DNA of 64,000 bases from Faecalibacterium sp. I4-1-79 (GCF_023347235.1 NZ_CP094467.1:1612001-1676000); one strand, 5' to 3'; positions 31,409 to 40,476 are shown, counted from the stretch's first letter. Numbers and translations: made by a program. Notes: generated by a model not told the origin, from the letters alone.

Positions 31409-33748
31409 GTGAAAAGAGTTATCCCCGGAAAAATCAAAACGCAGCTTCGCCTCGACGGCTATTACAACGTTCTGAACAAGTATGGTACCCAGCACGACAG
31501 CACCGAGTATTACCAGTGGGCAACCGGTGCAGCTGTGACGGATGCGGAATTGGCTGACCTTTATGCAGGAAACGGACTATTCTCAACCATCATTGATGCC
31601 CCGGCAGACGATGCCACCAAGAACGGTATCGACCTTGGCATCAAGGATAAGGATTTGCAGAAGCGTCTTGACGACCATCTGCAGACTATCCACTACCAAA
31701 GCAGGCTCGCGAAAGCGTTAAAATGGGCACGACTGTTTGGCGGCTCTGCTGTTGTTATGCTGGTGGATGATGGTAGACTTCTTCAGGATCCGCTGAACTG
31801 GCGGGATGTTCATGGCGTGGAAGAACTGCTGATTTACGGACGGAATGAGGTGTTTCCGCTGTGGATCAACGGCTATGAGAACAACCCTGACGATGAAAAC
31901 TACCGCAAAGGCGGTACGGGCATCCCGGAGTTTTACCAGGTGAACAGTGTGTATGGCAGCTATGTAGTGCATTCTTCCCGCTGCCTGATATTCCATAACG
32001 GAGAGATTCCCGAAGGCTCCACGATGGCCAATCTCTATCGAACATGGGGCATCCCGGAGTATATGCGCATCCGTGAAGAACTGCGGAATGCCAGCATCGG
32101 CCCGGGCTACTCTATTCGCCTGCTGGAACGGCTGTCGATGGTGACATACAAAATGAAGAACCTTGCCAATGTTCTGTCCACGGCAGACGGTGACGATACG
32201 GTGCTTCAGCGTATGGAAATGCTTGACCTTGCCCGCAATCTGCTGAATATGGTCTTTATTGATGCAGATGGCGAAGATGTAGGCATTCAATCCCTGTCTG
32301 TGGCCGGCGTTAAGGACATCTTGGACAATGCCTGCGCAATGCTGTCCGCTGTGAGCCATATCCCGCAAACAAGGCTCTTTGGCCGCTCTCCAGCGGGCGA
32401 GAATGCTACCGGTGAAGGGGATATGGAGAACTATAAGGAGGCTGTGTCCGGCATCCAGTCTGGCGACCTCCGGGACAATACTCGCACGCTGGTCGAACTG
32501 ATTCTGCGCGGAATGGTGTGGAACGGCGAAATCAAAGAGGTGCCGGAGTACACCATCACATACAAGAGCGCATGGAGCCTGTCTGATGATGAAAAGGCTA
32601 CGCAGGACCAGGCGAATGCCGCGGCCCAACTTACCAGAGCACAGACTGTGTCTACCTACGTTACAGCTGGCATTTTGGAAATTCCCGAGGTTCGTCAGTC
32701 CTTGGCGCAGGATGAACAGTTTGACCCTGAAAACATCATCACAGAAGCAGATGTCAATCAGGACTGGGGCTTGGGTGGGGCTGACGTTCCCCAGCCGACC
32801 AATCCGCAGAACCCGCCTGCGGCAGGCAACCTGGTTACGGATGAAGGAGAATGCGGTTATGTTGCCGGCTTTGTCTTGAACGATGGGAAAATCCTCTGCG
32901 GACAACGTTCTGATGGGCAAGGCTGGTGCGGCCCTGGCGGTCACATCGAACCCGGAGAAACACCGAGCGTGGCGTTCCGCCGGGAAGCAAAGGAAGAGTT
33001 CAATATTGACGTGGGGGATATTACTTATCTCGGCAACTGCAAGGGCAAGCCGGATGAGGTACTTCCCGTTCAGATCTACCGCGTCAATAGCTTCGATGGT
33101 GTGCCCCGATGCGACCAAAAGGAGATGTTCACGGCTACATGGATGCTCCCTGAACAGATTTTGAAGCAGGATGTGCCCGGCGGGCTTGTGTTTGAACCGT
33201 TTCTCAGAAGCGTGAAAGAATACCTTGACCGGCTGGGCATTACACTGGATGATTTTGACGAGAGCAAGCACAACCGCGATGAGGATGGAAGGTTCTCCAG
33301 TTCTGGCGGCTCTACATCATCAAAAGATGTATCGAGCGAGGAAAATTCATCAAAAGACTTGAATGATTCTCAAAGTCATGCTAAAATAAATTCTAACGCA
33401 GTTTCGGCAAAAGGCGCGAACACTTTCAAGGTGAAAGGTTTCCCCAACAAGCAGAAGCTGAACAACCACTGGCAGAATGGAAGAACTCACGCCGCTGAGT
33501 ACGCTCCCGATGGCATTACGACAAAGGAGCAGTACGAAAAGCGGGCGGTTCAACTTTTGGAAAGCCCGTGCGGAAACGGCATAAAAGGCTACAAGACAAA
33601 AGATGGCCTTGTGTGCCGGTATGACGCGAAGAAAAATGACTTTGCAAAAGGTTCCCCAGAGAAGGGCGTAAGAACGATGTTCAAGCCTGACGATGGGGAA
33701 GATTACTATAAACGTCAGCTTGAACTGGAAGGAATCGAAGATGACTGA
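31409..33748 (+). CDS. portal protein fused to Nudix hydrolase and C-terminal toxin-like domain
   Basis: A 779-aa, three-part protein. Residues 1-460 are a DUF1073-type portal (GLFSTIIDAPADDATKNGID, ALKWARLFGGSAVVMLVDDG, SHIPQTRLFGRSPAGENATG). Residues 483-600 form a Nudix domain with a full Nudix box (GHIEPGETPSVAFR, then REAKEEFN; box starts near 511). A Ser-rich linker follows (630-665), then about 105 residues (KVKGFPNKQKLNNHW to FKPDDGEDYYKRQLE) resembling BECR-type nuclease tails of polymorphic toxins. GTG at 31409 follows AAAGGAG; ATG at 31385 is an alternative. Confidence 0.82.
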   Translation: MKRVIPGKIKTQLRLDGYYNVLNKYGTQHDSTEYYQWATGAAVTDAELADLYAGNGLFSTIIDAPADDATKNGIDLGIKDKDLQKRLDDHLQTIHYQSRLAKALKWARLFGGSAVVMLVDDGRLLQDPLNWRDVHGVEELLIYGRNEVFPLWINGYENNPDDENYRKGGTGIPEFYQVNSVYGSYVVHSSRCLIFHNGEIPEGSTMANLYRTWGIPEYMRIREELRNASIGPGYSIRLLERLSMVTYKMKNLANVLSTADGDDTVLQRMEMLDLARNLLNMVFIDADGEDVGIQSLSVAGVKDILDNACAMLSAVSHIPQTRLFGRSPAGENATGEGDMENYKEAVSGIQSGDLRDNTRTLVELILRGMVWNGEIKEVPEYTITYKSAWSLSDDEKATQDQANAAAQLTRAQTVSTYVTAGILEIPEVRQSLAQDEQFDPENIITEADVNQDWGLGGADVPQPTNPQNPPAAGNLVTDEGECGYVAGFVLNDGKILCGQRSDGQGWCGPGGHIEPGETPSVAFRREAKEEFNIDVGDITYLGNCKGKPDEVLPVQIYRVNSFDGVPRCDQKEMFTATWMLPEQILKQDVPGGLVFEPFLRSVKEYLDRLGITLDDFDESKHNRDEDGRFSSSGGSTSSKDVSSEENSSKDLNDSQSHAKINSNAVSAKGANTFKVKGFPNKQKLNNHWQNGRTHAAEYAPDGITTKEQYEKRAVQLLESPCGNGIKGYKTKDGLVCRYDAKKNDFAKGSPEKGVRTMFKPDDGEDYYKRQLELEGIEDD

Positions 33749-33938
33749 GAAAATCCTCTGCCCGGTATGTGGGCAGCATAGCTTTGATGAAGACAACGAT
33801 TTTGAGGAATGCCCTGTGTGCGGCTGGGTAAATGATGGCGTGCAGAGAGCGGATCCTGATTATCGCGGCGGTTATAACCGCATCAGCCTGAACGAAGCTA
33901 AAAAGAAGTTTGCCGAAGGCAAAAAGGTGTTTGACTAA
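33741..33938 (+). CDS. CPCC-type cysteine-rich protein, candidate immunity protein
   Basis: A 65-aa protein overlapping the end of the portal-toxin gene. CPVCGQHSFDEDNDFEECPV, CGWVNDGVQRADPDYRGGYN and ISLNEAKKKFAEGK follow the CPCC family exactly. CPCC proteins are frequent immunity partners next to polymorphic toxins, so neutralising the toxin-like tail of the portal is the best guess. Followed directly by a terminator. Confidence 0.82.
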   Translation: MTEKILCPVCGQHSFDEDNDFEECPVCGWVNDGVQRADPDYRGGYNRISLNEAKKKFAEGKKVFD

Positions 33939-33951
33939 AATATTGGCGTTG

Positions 33952-33999
33952 AGAGCCTTTGCAGGTGACGTGAAAGCGTCCCTCGCAAAGGCTCTTTTT
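33952..33999 (+). terminator. intrinsic terminator after immunity gene
   Basis: Eleven-bp stem AGAGCCTTTGC (33952-33962) with GCAAAGGCTCT (33985-33995), T-run to 33999. Immediately upstream of the tRNA cluster. Confidence 0.85.
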
Positions 34000-34003
34000 G
34001 TTT

Positions 34004-34079
34004 GCAGTCATAGCTCAGTTGGTAGAGTGCCTGCCCTCCAAGCAGGATGCCGCGGGTTCAAGCCCCGTTGACTGCTCCA
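34004..34079 (+). tRNA. tRNA-Gly (TCC)
   Basis: Acceptor GCAGTCA/TGACTGC perfect; anticodon stem CCTGC/GCAGG with loop CCTCCAA; T-arm GCGGG-TTCAAGC-CCCGT with one end mismatch; U73 and encoded CCA. Loop position 33 is C instead of the near-universal U, so anticodon assignment (TCC) assumes a normal seven-base loop. Confidence 0.85.
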
Positions 34080-34081
34080 TA

Positions 34082-34156
34082 TCGAGGGTTGGCCAAGTTG
34101 GATAAGGCATGGGCCTTTGATTCCCAGACCGCCGGTTCGAGCCCGGTACCCTCGAC
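34082..34156 (+). tRNA. tRNA-Gln (TTG)
   Basis: Acceptor TCGAGGG/CCCTCGA perfect; D-arm GGC/GGC region GGCCAAGTTGGATAAGGC; anticodon stem TGGGC/TCCCA with a closing mismatch and loop CTTTGAT; T-arm GCCGG-TTCGAGC-CCGGT. No encoded CCA. Confidence 0.85.
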
Positions 34157-34162
34157 TTTTAT

Positions 34163-34239
34163 GCTGGTGTAGCTCAATAGGATAGAGCAGGCGACTTGTA
34201 AACGTCAGGTTGTGGGTTCAATCCCCACCCCCAGCACCA
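34163..34239 (+). tRNA. tRNA-Thr (TGT)
   Basis: Acceptor GCTGGTG/CCCCAGC with one weak pair; D-arm AGCTCAATAGGATAGAGC; anticodon loop CTTGTAA (TGT) on an imperfect stem; T-arm GTGGG-TTCAATC-CCCAC; A73 and encoded CCA. Confidence 0.85.
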
Positions 34240-34441
34240 CCCGCCGTACACCGTAATCGGCACCTCGATGGCATGAGGGAGCACTGACCCTGCTCCTAAC
34301 AGACCGCTGCGAAGTGTTCTGGCCTGTTCCATGACAGAGCCAGCGCGGAGCCATAAACCGCGTTCCTTCCGCTTCGCGCTTGGACGGATGCGCGCTGTAA
34401 GCAAAAGGTCAAAATTCAAGTGCTGCATGCCATAAGAACAA
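34240..34441 (+). ncRNA. uncoded 200-nt stretch between tRNAs and terminator, possible RNA
   Basis: No reading frame with a ribosome site. GC-rich with several complementary segments (for example AGCGCG and CGCGCT around 34350-34395) and directly followed by a strong terminator, so it is the 3' end of the tRNA transcript or a separate small RNA. No known family recognised. Confidence 0.3.
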
Positions 34442-34477
34442 AGACCCTGCATCAAGGTGGAGATGCAGGGTCTTTTT
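34442..34477 (+). terminator. intrinsic terminator before MuF gene
   Basis: Eleven-bp stem AGACCCTGCAT (34442-34452) with ATGCAGGGTCT (34463-34473), then TTTTT. Confidence 0.85.
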
Positions 34478-34524
34478 GATGCCTGCAAAGGGAAGATGGT
34501 TCCCAGAAAGATAAAGAGGTGGAT

Positions 34525-35445
34525 ATGCCTGTGAAGAATAATGGGCCCGGCATGACCGGGCGCTCTTCAATGACGAAAAAATCAAAGATCGAGCCGGAGT
34601 ATCCGCAGTGGGCAGAAAGCAAGATGCGCGCAATCGAAAATCGGCGGTTGAAAGAACTGCAGAAGATTGTGCGAGAATCCATGCCTGAAATTCTGGCTAT
34701 CGCTGCGGAAGAACAGAAAACCGGCTCCGACAGCATCAGACATGATGGATACAGCGACATGGTTCGCCGCATCCAGAACAGGTTCCGCATTATGCGTGAC
34801 CGGCTCAGTCGGCGGCTGAAAACCGATCCGTTGGAACGAGATGTTCGCCGGTGCGCTGACTACACCGACCGGCGGCAACTCAAAGAATGGCAGCGCAGCG
34901 TGCGCGCCACGCTGGGAGTGGATATCCATGATGATTTCTTTCTCGGCGAAAGATACGACCTGATGCTTAAAAGATGGGTTGAGCAAAATGTCAGCTTCAT
35001 TACCAGCATTGAAAGCGACTGCTTCGATGATATGGAGAACGTCATTATTGAGGGTTTCGCAAAAGGCCGCACCCCGGCGGCGATTTCCAATGAAATCCAA
35101 CGCCGGTTTGATGTGACCAAGTCAAAAGCGAATCTTCTTGCGCGTGACCAGGTGGGCACCCTGAGCGCGAATCTGACCCGCACAAGGCAGGAATCCGCTG
35201 GGGTGGAGGAATATATCTGGAGCTCGTCAGGTGATGAACGTGTGCGCGAATGCCACCGTGAACTTGACGGTCGGAAATTCCGTTATGATGACCCGCCGGC
35301 CATGTGGTACATGACAAAGCACGGCAAAGTGTATAGCGGGCGGCATTGCAATCCCGGAGAGGACTACCAGTGCCGCTGTGTTGCAAAACCTGTCTTTAAC
35401 TTCGATAGGCTGAATTCTGCAGCCTTTAAGGAGAAGAAACAATGA
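34525..35445 (+). CDS. phage minor head protein (MuF-like)
   Basis: A 306-aa protein starting MPVKNNGPGMTGRSSMTKKS. C-terminal MuF signature: YIWSSSGDERVRECHRELDG, KFRYDDPPAMWYM, and HCNPGEDYQCRCVAKPVF with its zinc-type Cys/His pattern. Acts in DNA ejection or head assembly next to the portal. AAAGAGGTGG precedes the ATG at 34525. Confidence 0.88.
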   Translation: MPVKNNGPGMTGRSSMTKKSKIEPEYPQWAESKMRAIENRRLKELQKIVRESMPEILAIAAEEQKTGSDSIRHDGYSDMVRRIQNRFRIMRDRLSRRLKTDPLERDVRRCADYTDRRQLKEWQRSVRATLGVDIHDDFFLGERYDLMLKRWVEQNVSFITSIESDCFDDMENVIIEGFAKGRTPAAISNEIQRRFDVTKSKANLLARDQVGTLSANLTRTRQESAGVEEYIWSSSGDERVRECHRELDGRKFRYDDPPAMWYMTKHGKVYSGRHCNPGEDYQCRCVAKPVFNFDRLNSAAFKEKKQ

Positions 35446-36815
35446 AACAGAATACCCCGCCGCTAGTCCTTCGGAGTGAAATGCGGACAGACAGTGTGCC
35501 TGTCGATGAGCATTACAGCACCGAGGGATATTTTTATGATAACCCCATCCTGACCCGCACGGGCATCTTCAAGTACACGCTGGAAGATGGCTCGGAGCGT
35601 CGAGAATTGCGCAGGCCGGAAGATGTTTTTGACCCGGAGAGCCTTGCAAGCTATGAGGGAAAACCCATCATCATAACCCACGATGCGCGGGTGATCGACA
35701 AGGACAATGCCCGCCGGGAGAGAGTGGGAACAATCCTGACTCCTGGACAGCAGGACGGAGAAAACGTCCGTGCAAAAATCGTCATTGATGACCCGGACGC
35801 GGTAAAGGCATCCGGCCTGCGGGAACTGTCTGTTGGGTACTATCAGGATCTTATCATGGAACACGGAGAATGGAACGGAGAGCCGTATGATGCAATCCAG
35901 ACCCATATCCGAGTCAATCATCTGGCGCTGGTTGCTGTCGCTCGCGCCGGTGATGATGCCCGCCTGAATATGGACAGTCAAGATAACAATGGAGGTATGA
36001 CCCCTATGGATGAGAACGAGAAGATGAACAACCCCACTCAGGACGATGATACCACCGTGGACACTACGAAGCCTACCACCGATGATGGTGAGGATGCGGG
36101 TGGTCCCCCTGCGGCTCCCGGCCTTGACCCCGTTGGCGTTCAGGCAGCAATCAAAGCGTACCTGGCGGCAACAACTGGCGGCGCTACTGCTGACGATGAA
36201 AATGACCCGGCGGCAGGCGGTGAGCCTGCAAAGCCCACCGAGGATGATGGTGAGGATGATTCCACTAAGCCCGATGCGCTGGCAGAGATTACCGCCCGCC
36301 GTGATGCCATGGAGGACGGTCAGGCCAAAGCGGACATTAACACCCTGCTGTCCATGCTGGATGCCGCAAATGCCCGCGCTGATGCCGCAGAGGACGATAC
36401 CAAGCCCACTGAGGACGAGGATGATAACCCGGATGATTCCAACAGTCAGCTGAACCATGACAGCGCCAGCGCTATTGCGGCGCAGGTCAGCCAGCGTGTG
36501 GAACTGTGTCGGCTGGGCGATAAGCTGCATCTGGATGGCATGGAATCCATGCCGGTAATGCAGGCAAAGAAAAAGGTCGTTCATGCCGTTATTCCGGGTA
36601 TGCGTCTGGATGGCAAGAGCAAAGCCTACATCAACGCGGCTTTTGATATCGCCAAGGGTAAAATCAATGGTCGCAAGACTGTGGCAGACCAGCGTCGTCA
36701 GGTGTTCAATGCTGATTCCGCAAATGCGGCAGTCCGCAATGCGGGCAAGAAGAACGACCCTGATGCGGCCCGCAATCGTATGATCCAGCGTCATGCTGGC
36801 GAGAAGGAGGACTAA
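35442..36815 (+). CDS. DUF2213 head maturation protease/scaffold-like protein
   Basis: A 457-aa protein. Residues 1-170 (YSTEGYFYDNPILTRTGIFK, YEGKPIIITHDARVIDKDNA, RELSVGYYQDLI, HIRVNHLALVAVARAGDDAR) match DUF2213, a probable prohead protease. The middle is an acidic scaffold-like stretch rich in D/E/T/P (residues 185-345). It would shape the capsid and be cleaved on maturation. Confidence 0.85.
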   Translation: MKQNTPPLVLRSEMRTDSVPVDEHYSTEGYFYDNPILTRTGIFKYTLEDGSERRELRRPEDVFDPESLASYEGKPIIITHDARVIDKDNARRERVGTILTPGQQDGENVRAKIVIDDPDAVKASGLRELSVGYYQDLIMEHGEWNGEPYDAIQTHIRVNHLALVAVARAGDDARLNMDSQDNNGGMTPMDENEKMNNPTQDDDTTVDTTKPTTDDGEDAGGPPAAPGLDPVGVQAAIKAYLAATTGGATADDENDPAAGGEPAKPTEDDGEDDSTKPDALAEITARRDAMEDGQAKADINTLLSMLDAANARADAAEDDTKPTEDEDDNPDDSNSQLNHDSASAIAAQVSQRVELCRLGDKLHLDGMESMPVMQAKKKVVHAVIPGMRLDGKSKAYINAAFDIAKGKINGRKTVADQRRQVFNADSANAAVRNAGKKNDPDAARNRMIQRHAGEKED

Positions 36816-36818
36816 GCT

Positions 36819-37307
36819 ATGAGCAATATGGCAGTACAGATGAACTACGGCGAGCCTAGCTGCGGTATGCCCGGCCTGCTTTATGACCGTGCGAATTACG
36901 ATGCAGTCACCCGCCGGAACAGCGCAGAGGATGGCAAGCTGTTCTTTGGCTGCGGCGTTGTGCAGGGTGCGGAGCCCGGCAAGGACATCACCCTTCCCGC
37001 AACCGGCGCGACCGCCGAGAAGTTCGAGGGCGTTGTGATGTACAGCGCCAATACGGAGATGGACGATGATGGTGCTGTACTCCTGCGCAAAGGCCAGATT
37101 CTGGATGTCTGCCAGACCGGCAAGATGTGGGTGCAGCTGGCCGATCAGGCGGAACCTGCTTACGGTCAGCCGGTTTATCTTGTGATTACCGGCGACGATG
37201 CAGGCAAGTTCACCCCGACCAAGGACACCAATCTGGCGGTCAAGGCCCGCTTCATCGGTGCGGCCCAGAACGGCATTGCACCCGCCCAGTTCGCAGAGCA
37301 GATCTAA
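36819..37307 (+). CDS. head decoration / structural cement protein
   Basis: A 162-aa beta-rich protein between scaffold and major capsid: ADQAEPAYGQPVYLVITGDD and KARFIGAAQNGIAPAQFAEQ are typical of Gp24-like cement proteins of DUF2213/DUF2184 phages. No membrane or signal segment. Confidence 0.75.
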   Translation: MSNMAVQMNYGEPSCGMPGLLYDRANYDAVTRRNSAEDGKLFFGCGVVQGAEPGKDITLPATGATAEKFEGVVMYSANTEMDDDGAVLLRKGQILDVCQTGKMWVQLADQAEPAYGQPVYLVITGDDAGKFTPTKDTNLAVKARFIGAAQNGIAPAQFAEQI

Positions 37308-37318
37308 GGAGGTTCAAT

Positions 37319-38383
37319 ATGGCTAAGTACAATCCTTTCGACCCCGCCAACGGTTACAGCGAGGAAGACCGCCTTGCCCTGAACGGAAAGTGTGCCTCCC
37401 TGATTAACCAGGCATATAAGAACCCGTTCCCCGGCACGAAGATTCGTCTGGATGGAGCCGACAATGCAGGCATCTTCTTCGCCAAGCAGCTGGCGCATGT
37501 CAAGACCAAGGCGTACGATAAGGACTTCCCGGAGCTGTCCGGCCTGAAGATCTTCCCTCAGACCAGCGAAACCGATGAGGGAGCTGCGTATATCGAATAC
37601 TACAGCTATGAGCCGGTTGGCTTTGCTGATGTTATCGCCAACTACGCCAGCGACCTGCCCCGTGTCGATGTGAAGGGCACTCCCCATCGTGCGGAAATTG
37701 TCAACATCGGCGACAGCTACGGCTACAACGTGCAGGAACTGCGTGCCTGCCGCCGCAATGCGGTGCTGGGTATTATGAAGTCTCTGGACTCTGCGCGTGC
37801 TGAAGCGGCCCGCCGGGTGTACGATGTCAAGGTGAATCACCTGATTTGGCACGGCGACGAGAAGACGGGCATCATCGGCGTTCTGTCCTCCGGCAATAAC
37901 ATCCCCATCTATACACTGCAGAACGGCGCAGCCGGTAAGGCCGACTGGGCATCCAAGACCGCAGACGAGATTGCGGCCGACATTGCCGGCATCCTGAACT
38001 ACATCGACACCCTGACCCAGAATGTGGAGCACCCGGACAGCTGGGTCATGCCCAACGACCTGTACACCAGCCTGAACCTGCGCCGCATCGATGGCACCGG
38101 CGAATCTGTTCTGTCCTACATCAAGGATCACACTCCCCAGATTAAGAACTGGGAAGTTGCCGGCGAACTGTCCAAGGGCAACAAGGACTATAACAGCACC
38201 GGCAAGAACATCGGCCTGCTGTATACCAAAGACTCGGACAAGATGTCCCACGAGGTTCCCATGGCTTTCCTCCAGCACGCGCCGCAGGATCGCAACCTGG
38301 AAATCGTCATCAACTGTGAGGGCCGCGATGCAGGCATGATGATTCCTTATCCTCTGTCTGCCTGCCTGGTCTACGGCCTGTAA
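37319..38383 (+). CDS. major capsid protein (DUF2184 type)
   Basis: A 354-aa protein starting MAKYNPFDPANGYSEEDRLA after AAGGAGG. FPQTSETDEGAAYIEYYSYE, VDVKGTPHRAEIVNIGDSYG, YNVQELRACR and AFLQHAPQDRNLEIVINCEG match HK97-fold capsid proteins of the DUF2184 family. Forms the head shell. Confidence 0.9.
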   Translation: MAKYNPFDPANGYSEEDRLALNGKCASLINQAYKNPFPGTKIRLDGADNAGIFFAKQLAHVKTKAYDKDFPELSGLKIFPQTSETDEGAAYIEYYSYEPVGFADVIANYASDLPRVDVKGTPHRAEIVNIGDSYGYNVQELRACRRNAVLGIMKSLDSARAEAARRVYDVKVNHLIWHGDEKTGIIGVLSSGNNIPIYTLQNGAAGKADWASKTADEIAADIAGILNYIDTLTQNVEHPDSWVMPNDLYTSLNLRRIDGTGESVLSYIKDHTPQIKNWEVAGELSKGNKDYNSTGKNIGLLYTKDSDKMSHEVPMAFLQHAPQDRNLEIVINCEGRDAGMMIPYPLSACLVYGL

Positions 38384-38398
38384 GAAAGGAGCAACACC

Positions 38399-38614
38399 AT
38401 GAAGATCAAAAACATTTCTGTGAAGCCCATCTGTATCGGCGATGCATCCCTGCTGCCGGGCGATACTGCAGAAGTCGGTGACACCTTTGCTGACGCTGTT
38501 GGCTTTTACATCAGCATGGGACTGATGCAGGAAGTGCAGGAGAAGAAGACACGCGGTAAGGCCAAGGCTGGGCAGGAGCCCGATTCCGATGCTCCGGCAG
38601 AGGCTGAATCCTGA
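38399..38614 (+). CDS. small head-associated protein, 71 aa
   Basis: AAAGGAG precedes the ATG. Starts MKIKNISVKPICIGDASLLP; beta-rich, ending with a charged tail. Small proteins of this type follow the capsid gene in related phages (head-tail or decoration role); function unproven. Confidence 0.65.
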   Translation: MKIKNISVKPICIGDASLLPGDTAEVGDTFADAVGFYISMGLMQEVQEKKTRGKAKAGQEPDSDAPAEAES

Positions 38615-38997
38615 TGGATGCACCTGATATCGCCGCCATTACCAAAATTGTAAAGATGGTGGGCACCGAGTTTAAAGCCATGCCGGATGAAGATATTTCG
38701 TTCTGGATTGGCCTGCAAGCACCGGTTATTTCGCAGAAAAAATTCGGAGCGGACTATAACCTGGCCGTGGCGCTTCTGGTGTGTCATGCTATGAAAATGG
38801 CAGGCAATGGCGACAGTTCTCTTGGAACCATTGCAAACACCGGGCGACTTGCCAGCGTATCTGAAGGTGGCGTAAGCATTTCCTTTGCTACCAGCACCGC
38901 CGGGACTACCGGGGATGCTGAGTACCAGCTTACTTCCTACGGCTTGCAGTTTATTTCGATTCGGAACCGGCACATCGTGCCTATCATGATTCGATAA
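38614..38997 (+). CDS. head-tail connector (DUF4054)
   Basis: A 127-aa protein: MPDEDISFWIGLQAPVISQK, YNLAVALLVCHAMKMAGNGD and SISFATSTAGTTGDAEYQLT match DUF4054 connectors, which sit between portal and tail. TGATG overlap with the previous gene. Confidence 0.82.
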   Translation: MDAPDIAAITKIVKMVGTEFKAMPDEDISFWIGLQAPVISQKKFGADYNLAVALLVCHAMKMAGNGDSSLGTIANTGRLASVSEGGVSISFATSTAGTTGDAEYQLTSYGLQFISIRNRHIVPIMIR

Positions 38998-39009
38998 GGA
39001 GACCGTCCC

Positions 39010-39540
39010 ATGGCGGTAGTTGGAGACATCGGACTTGACCTGACACCAGAGGGCAGAGCGGCGATGGAGCGCCTGAACGAACTGGCCGATGTGACTATAG
39101 AGGTAGGGTATCAGGCAGGCCAAGAGGCGGCTGACGATGAAACATCACTGGCCGAGGTTGCCTACTGGAACCACTACGGAACCCTCCACAAAGACGGTTC
39201 TGTGATGATTCCAGCCCGTCCTTTTATGGACACCATCAAAAAGCACTCGGATGAACTGTCAGAGTTTTCGCAGCAGGCCCTGTCCTCATTGGAAACAGCT
39301 GATGCAGTTGCCGATGCGATAGGTTCGCAGGCAAAGTCCATGATTCAGGATGCAATCAAGGATGAGGAATGGGCACCCAATGCGCCCATTACCATCGAGG
39401 GCGGCTGGATGATGAATGAATATGGCAAGAAAGGCCCGGTGCCTGTGCATATTGAGGGCAAAAGTTCCACGAAGCCCCTGATTGATACGGGCACTTTGCG
39501 TCAGAACTGCCAGTACGTTATCACGAAAGGAAAGAAATGA
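39010..39540 (+). CDS. tail completion/neck protein (virion morphogenesis type)
   Basis: A 176-aa protein. VAYWNHYGTLHKDGSVMIPA, RPFMDTIKKH and a late KPLIDTGTLRQNCQYVI are the hallmark motifs of HK97 gp10/Mu-like virion morphogenesis proteins. Connects head and tail. Confidence 0.8.
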   Translation: MAVVGDIGLDLTPEGRAAMERLNELADVTIEVGYQAGQEAADDETSLAEVAYWNHYGTLHKDGSVMIPARPFMDTIKKHSDELSEFSQQALSSLETADAVADAIGSQAKSMIQDAIKDEEWAPNAPITIEGGWMMNEYGKKGPVPVHIEGKSSTKPLIDTGTLRQNCQYVITKGKK

Positions 39541-39899
39541 ACATCTTTAAGCAGATGTACACTGTGCGCCGCTATAAGGGCACCAGCTGGGACAGCGGCA
39601 CGGCCGAAACAACTTACTCGGATATGCAGCTTCCGCTCGATGTACAGGCCAAAACGCGCCGCAATCAGGACGATGCTTCCGGTCGCTCTACGACCGGCGT
39701 TCTGACTGTGTATAGCGATGTCCAGCTTCTTCCTACGGAACCGGATAAACAGACAACGGGAGATCGTCTGCTTTACATGGGGCAGTGGTACGCCTGCAAA
39801 TCGTCCATCTACTGGGGAAACACCATCCTGAAGCACTGGATATCGGAGTTTGAAGCCGTTGAGGGCGAGAAAGGGGAGAATGCCAATGACACCAGCTGA
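39537..39899 (+). CDS. head-tail joining protein, unknown family
   Basis: A 120-aa beta-rich protein (LPLDVQAKTRRNQDDASGRS, LLYMGQWYACKSS). Its place between gp10-like and neck genes supports a head-tail joining role. ATGA overlap with the preceding gene. Confidence 0.65.
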   Translation: MNIFKQMYTVRRYKGTSWDSGTAETTYSDMQLPLDVQAKTRRNQDDASGRSTTGVLTVYSDVQLLPTEPDKQTTGDRLLYMGQWYACKSSIYWGNTILKHWISEFEAVEGEKGENANDTS

Positions 39900-40476
39900 G
39901 TGCCGCGAGGCGGTTCGGCTCATGTTTGTGGAACTGTACCCCCATTGCACAGTGATTTACAGCTACCCCAATTCTGTGCGCCCGCCGCTCCCGTATGTCG
40001 TTCTGGATTTTGAACGCATCGACCAGGTTGGTTCATTTGAATGCATCGAGGATGGGATTCTTTGGCAGGAAAAATGCAAACGCATTCCGTTTTCTGCTGA
40101 ACTGGTCACCGAGAGCAAGACAGAGCACGCCGCCGGGGTGAAAAAGGTTGGTTTGTCAACGGCTGTAGATGACCTTGAACAGGCTGCTCAGTTCTTTGAT
40201 AGCCAATACGCGGGTGACAAAATGCGTGCCATGAACATCACGGTATGTGCAGACGGATCACCTGAAGCAATCCACAACAGCGCGCCCGGCGTAGAGAGGG
40301 CGCGCTGTTCCTTTTATGTGGACTTTGTGCAGAGTACGAAGGAGTACGCTGCTTTGGCTCCGGCTGACGGAGAATATTCGGAAGACCATGCCAGCGCGGC
40401 ATCCAAAACGGTCGCGGACATGAAAGCCGGATGGTTTGATGAGGTTGAAGTCGAGAAGAAATTTGAAGATGAGTAA
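39886..40476 (+). CDS. neck/tail terminator-type protein
   Basis: A 196-aa protein starting MTPAECREAVRLMFVELYPH (AAGGGGAG 8 nt upstream favours this ATG). PPLPYVVLDFERIDQVG and RCSFYVDFVQSTKEY are seen in the neck or tail-terminator proteins placed directly before DUF3383 sheaths. Acidic, helical C-terminus. Confidence 0.7.
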   Translation: MTPAECREAVRLMFVELYPHCTVIYSYPNSVRPPLPYVVLDFERIDQVGSFECIEDGILWQEKCKRIPFSAELVTESKTEHAAGVKKVGLSTAVDDLEQAAQFFDSQYAGDKMRAMNITVCADGSPEAIHNSAPGVERARCSFYVDFVQSTKEYAALAPADGEYSEDHASAASKTVADMKAGWFDEVEVEKKFEDE

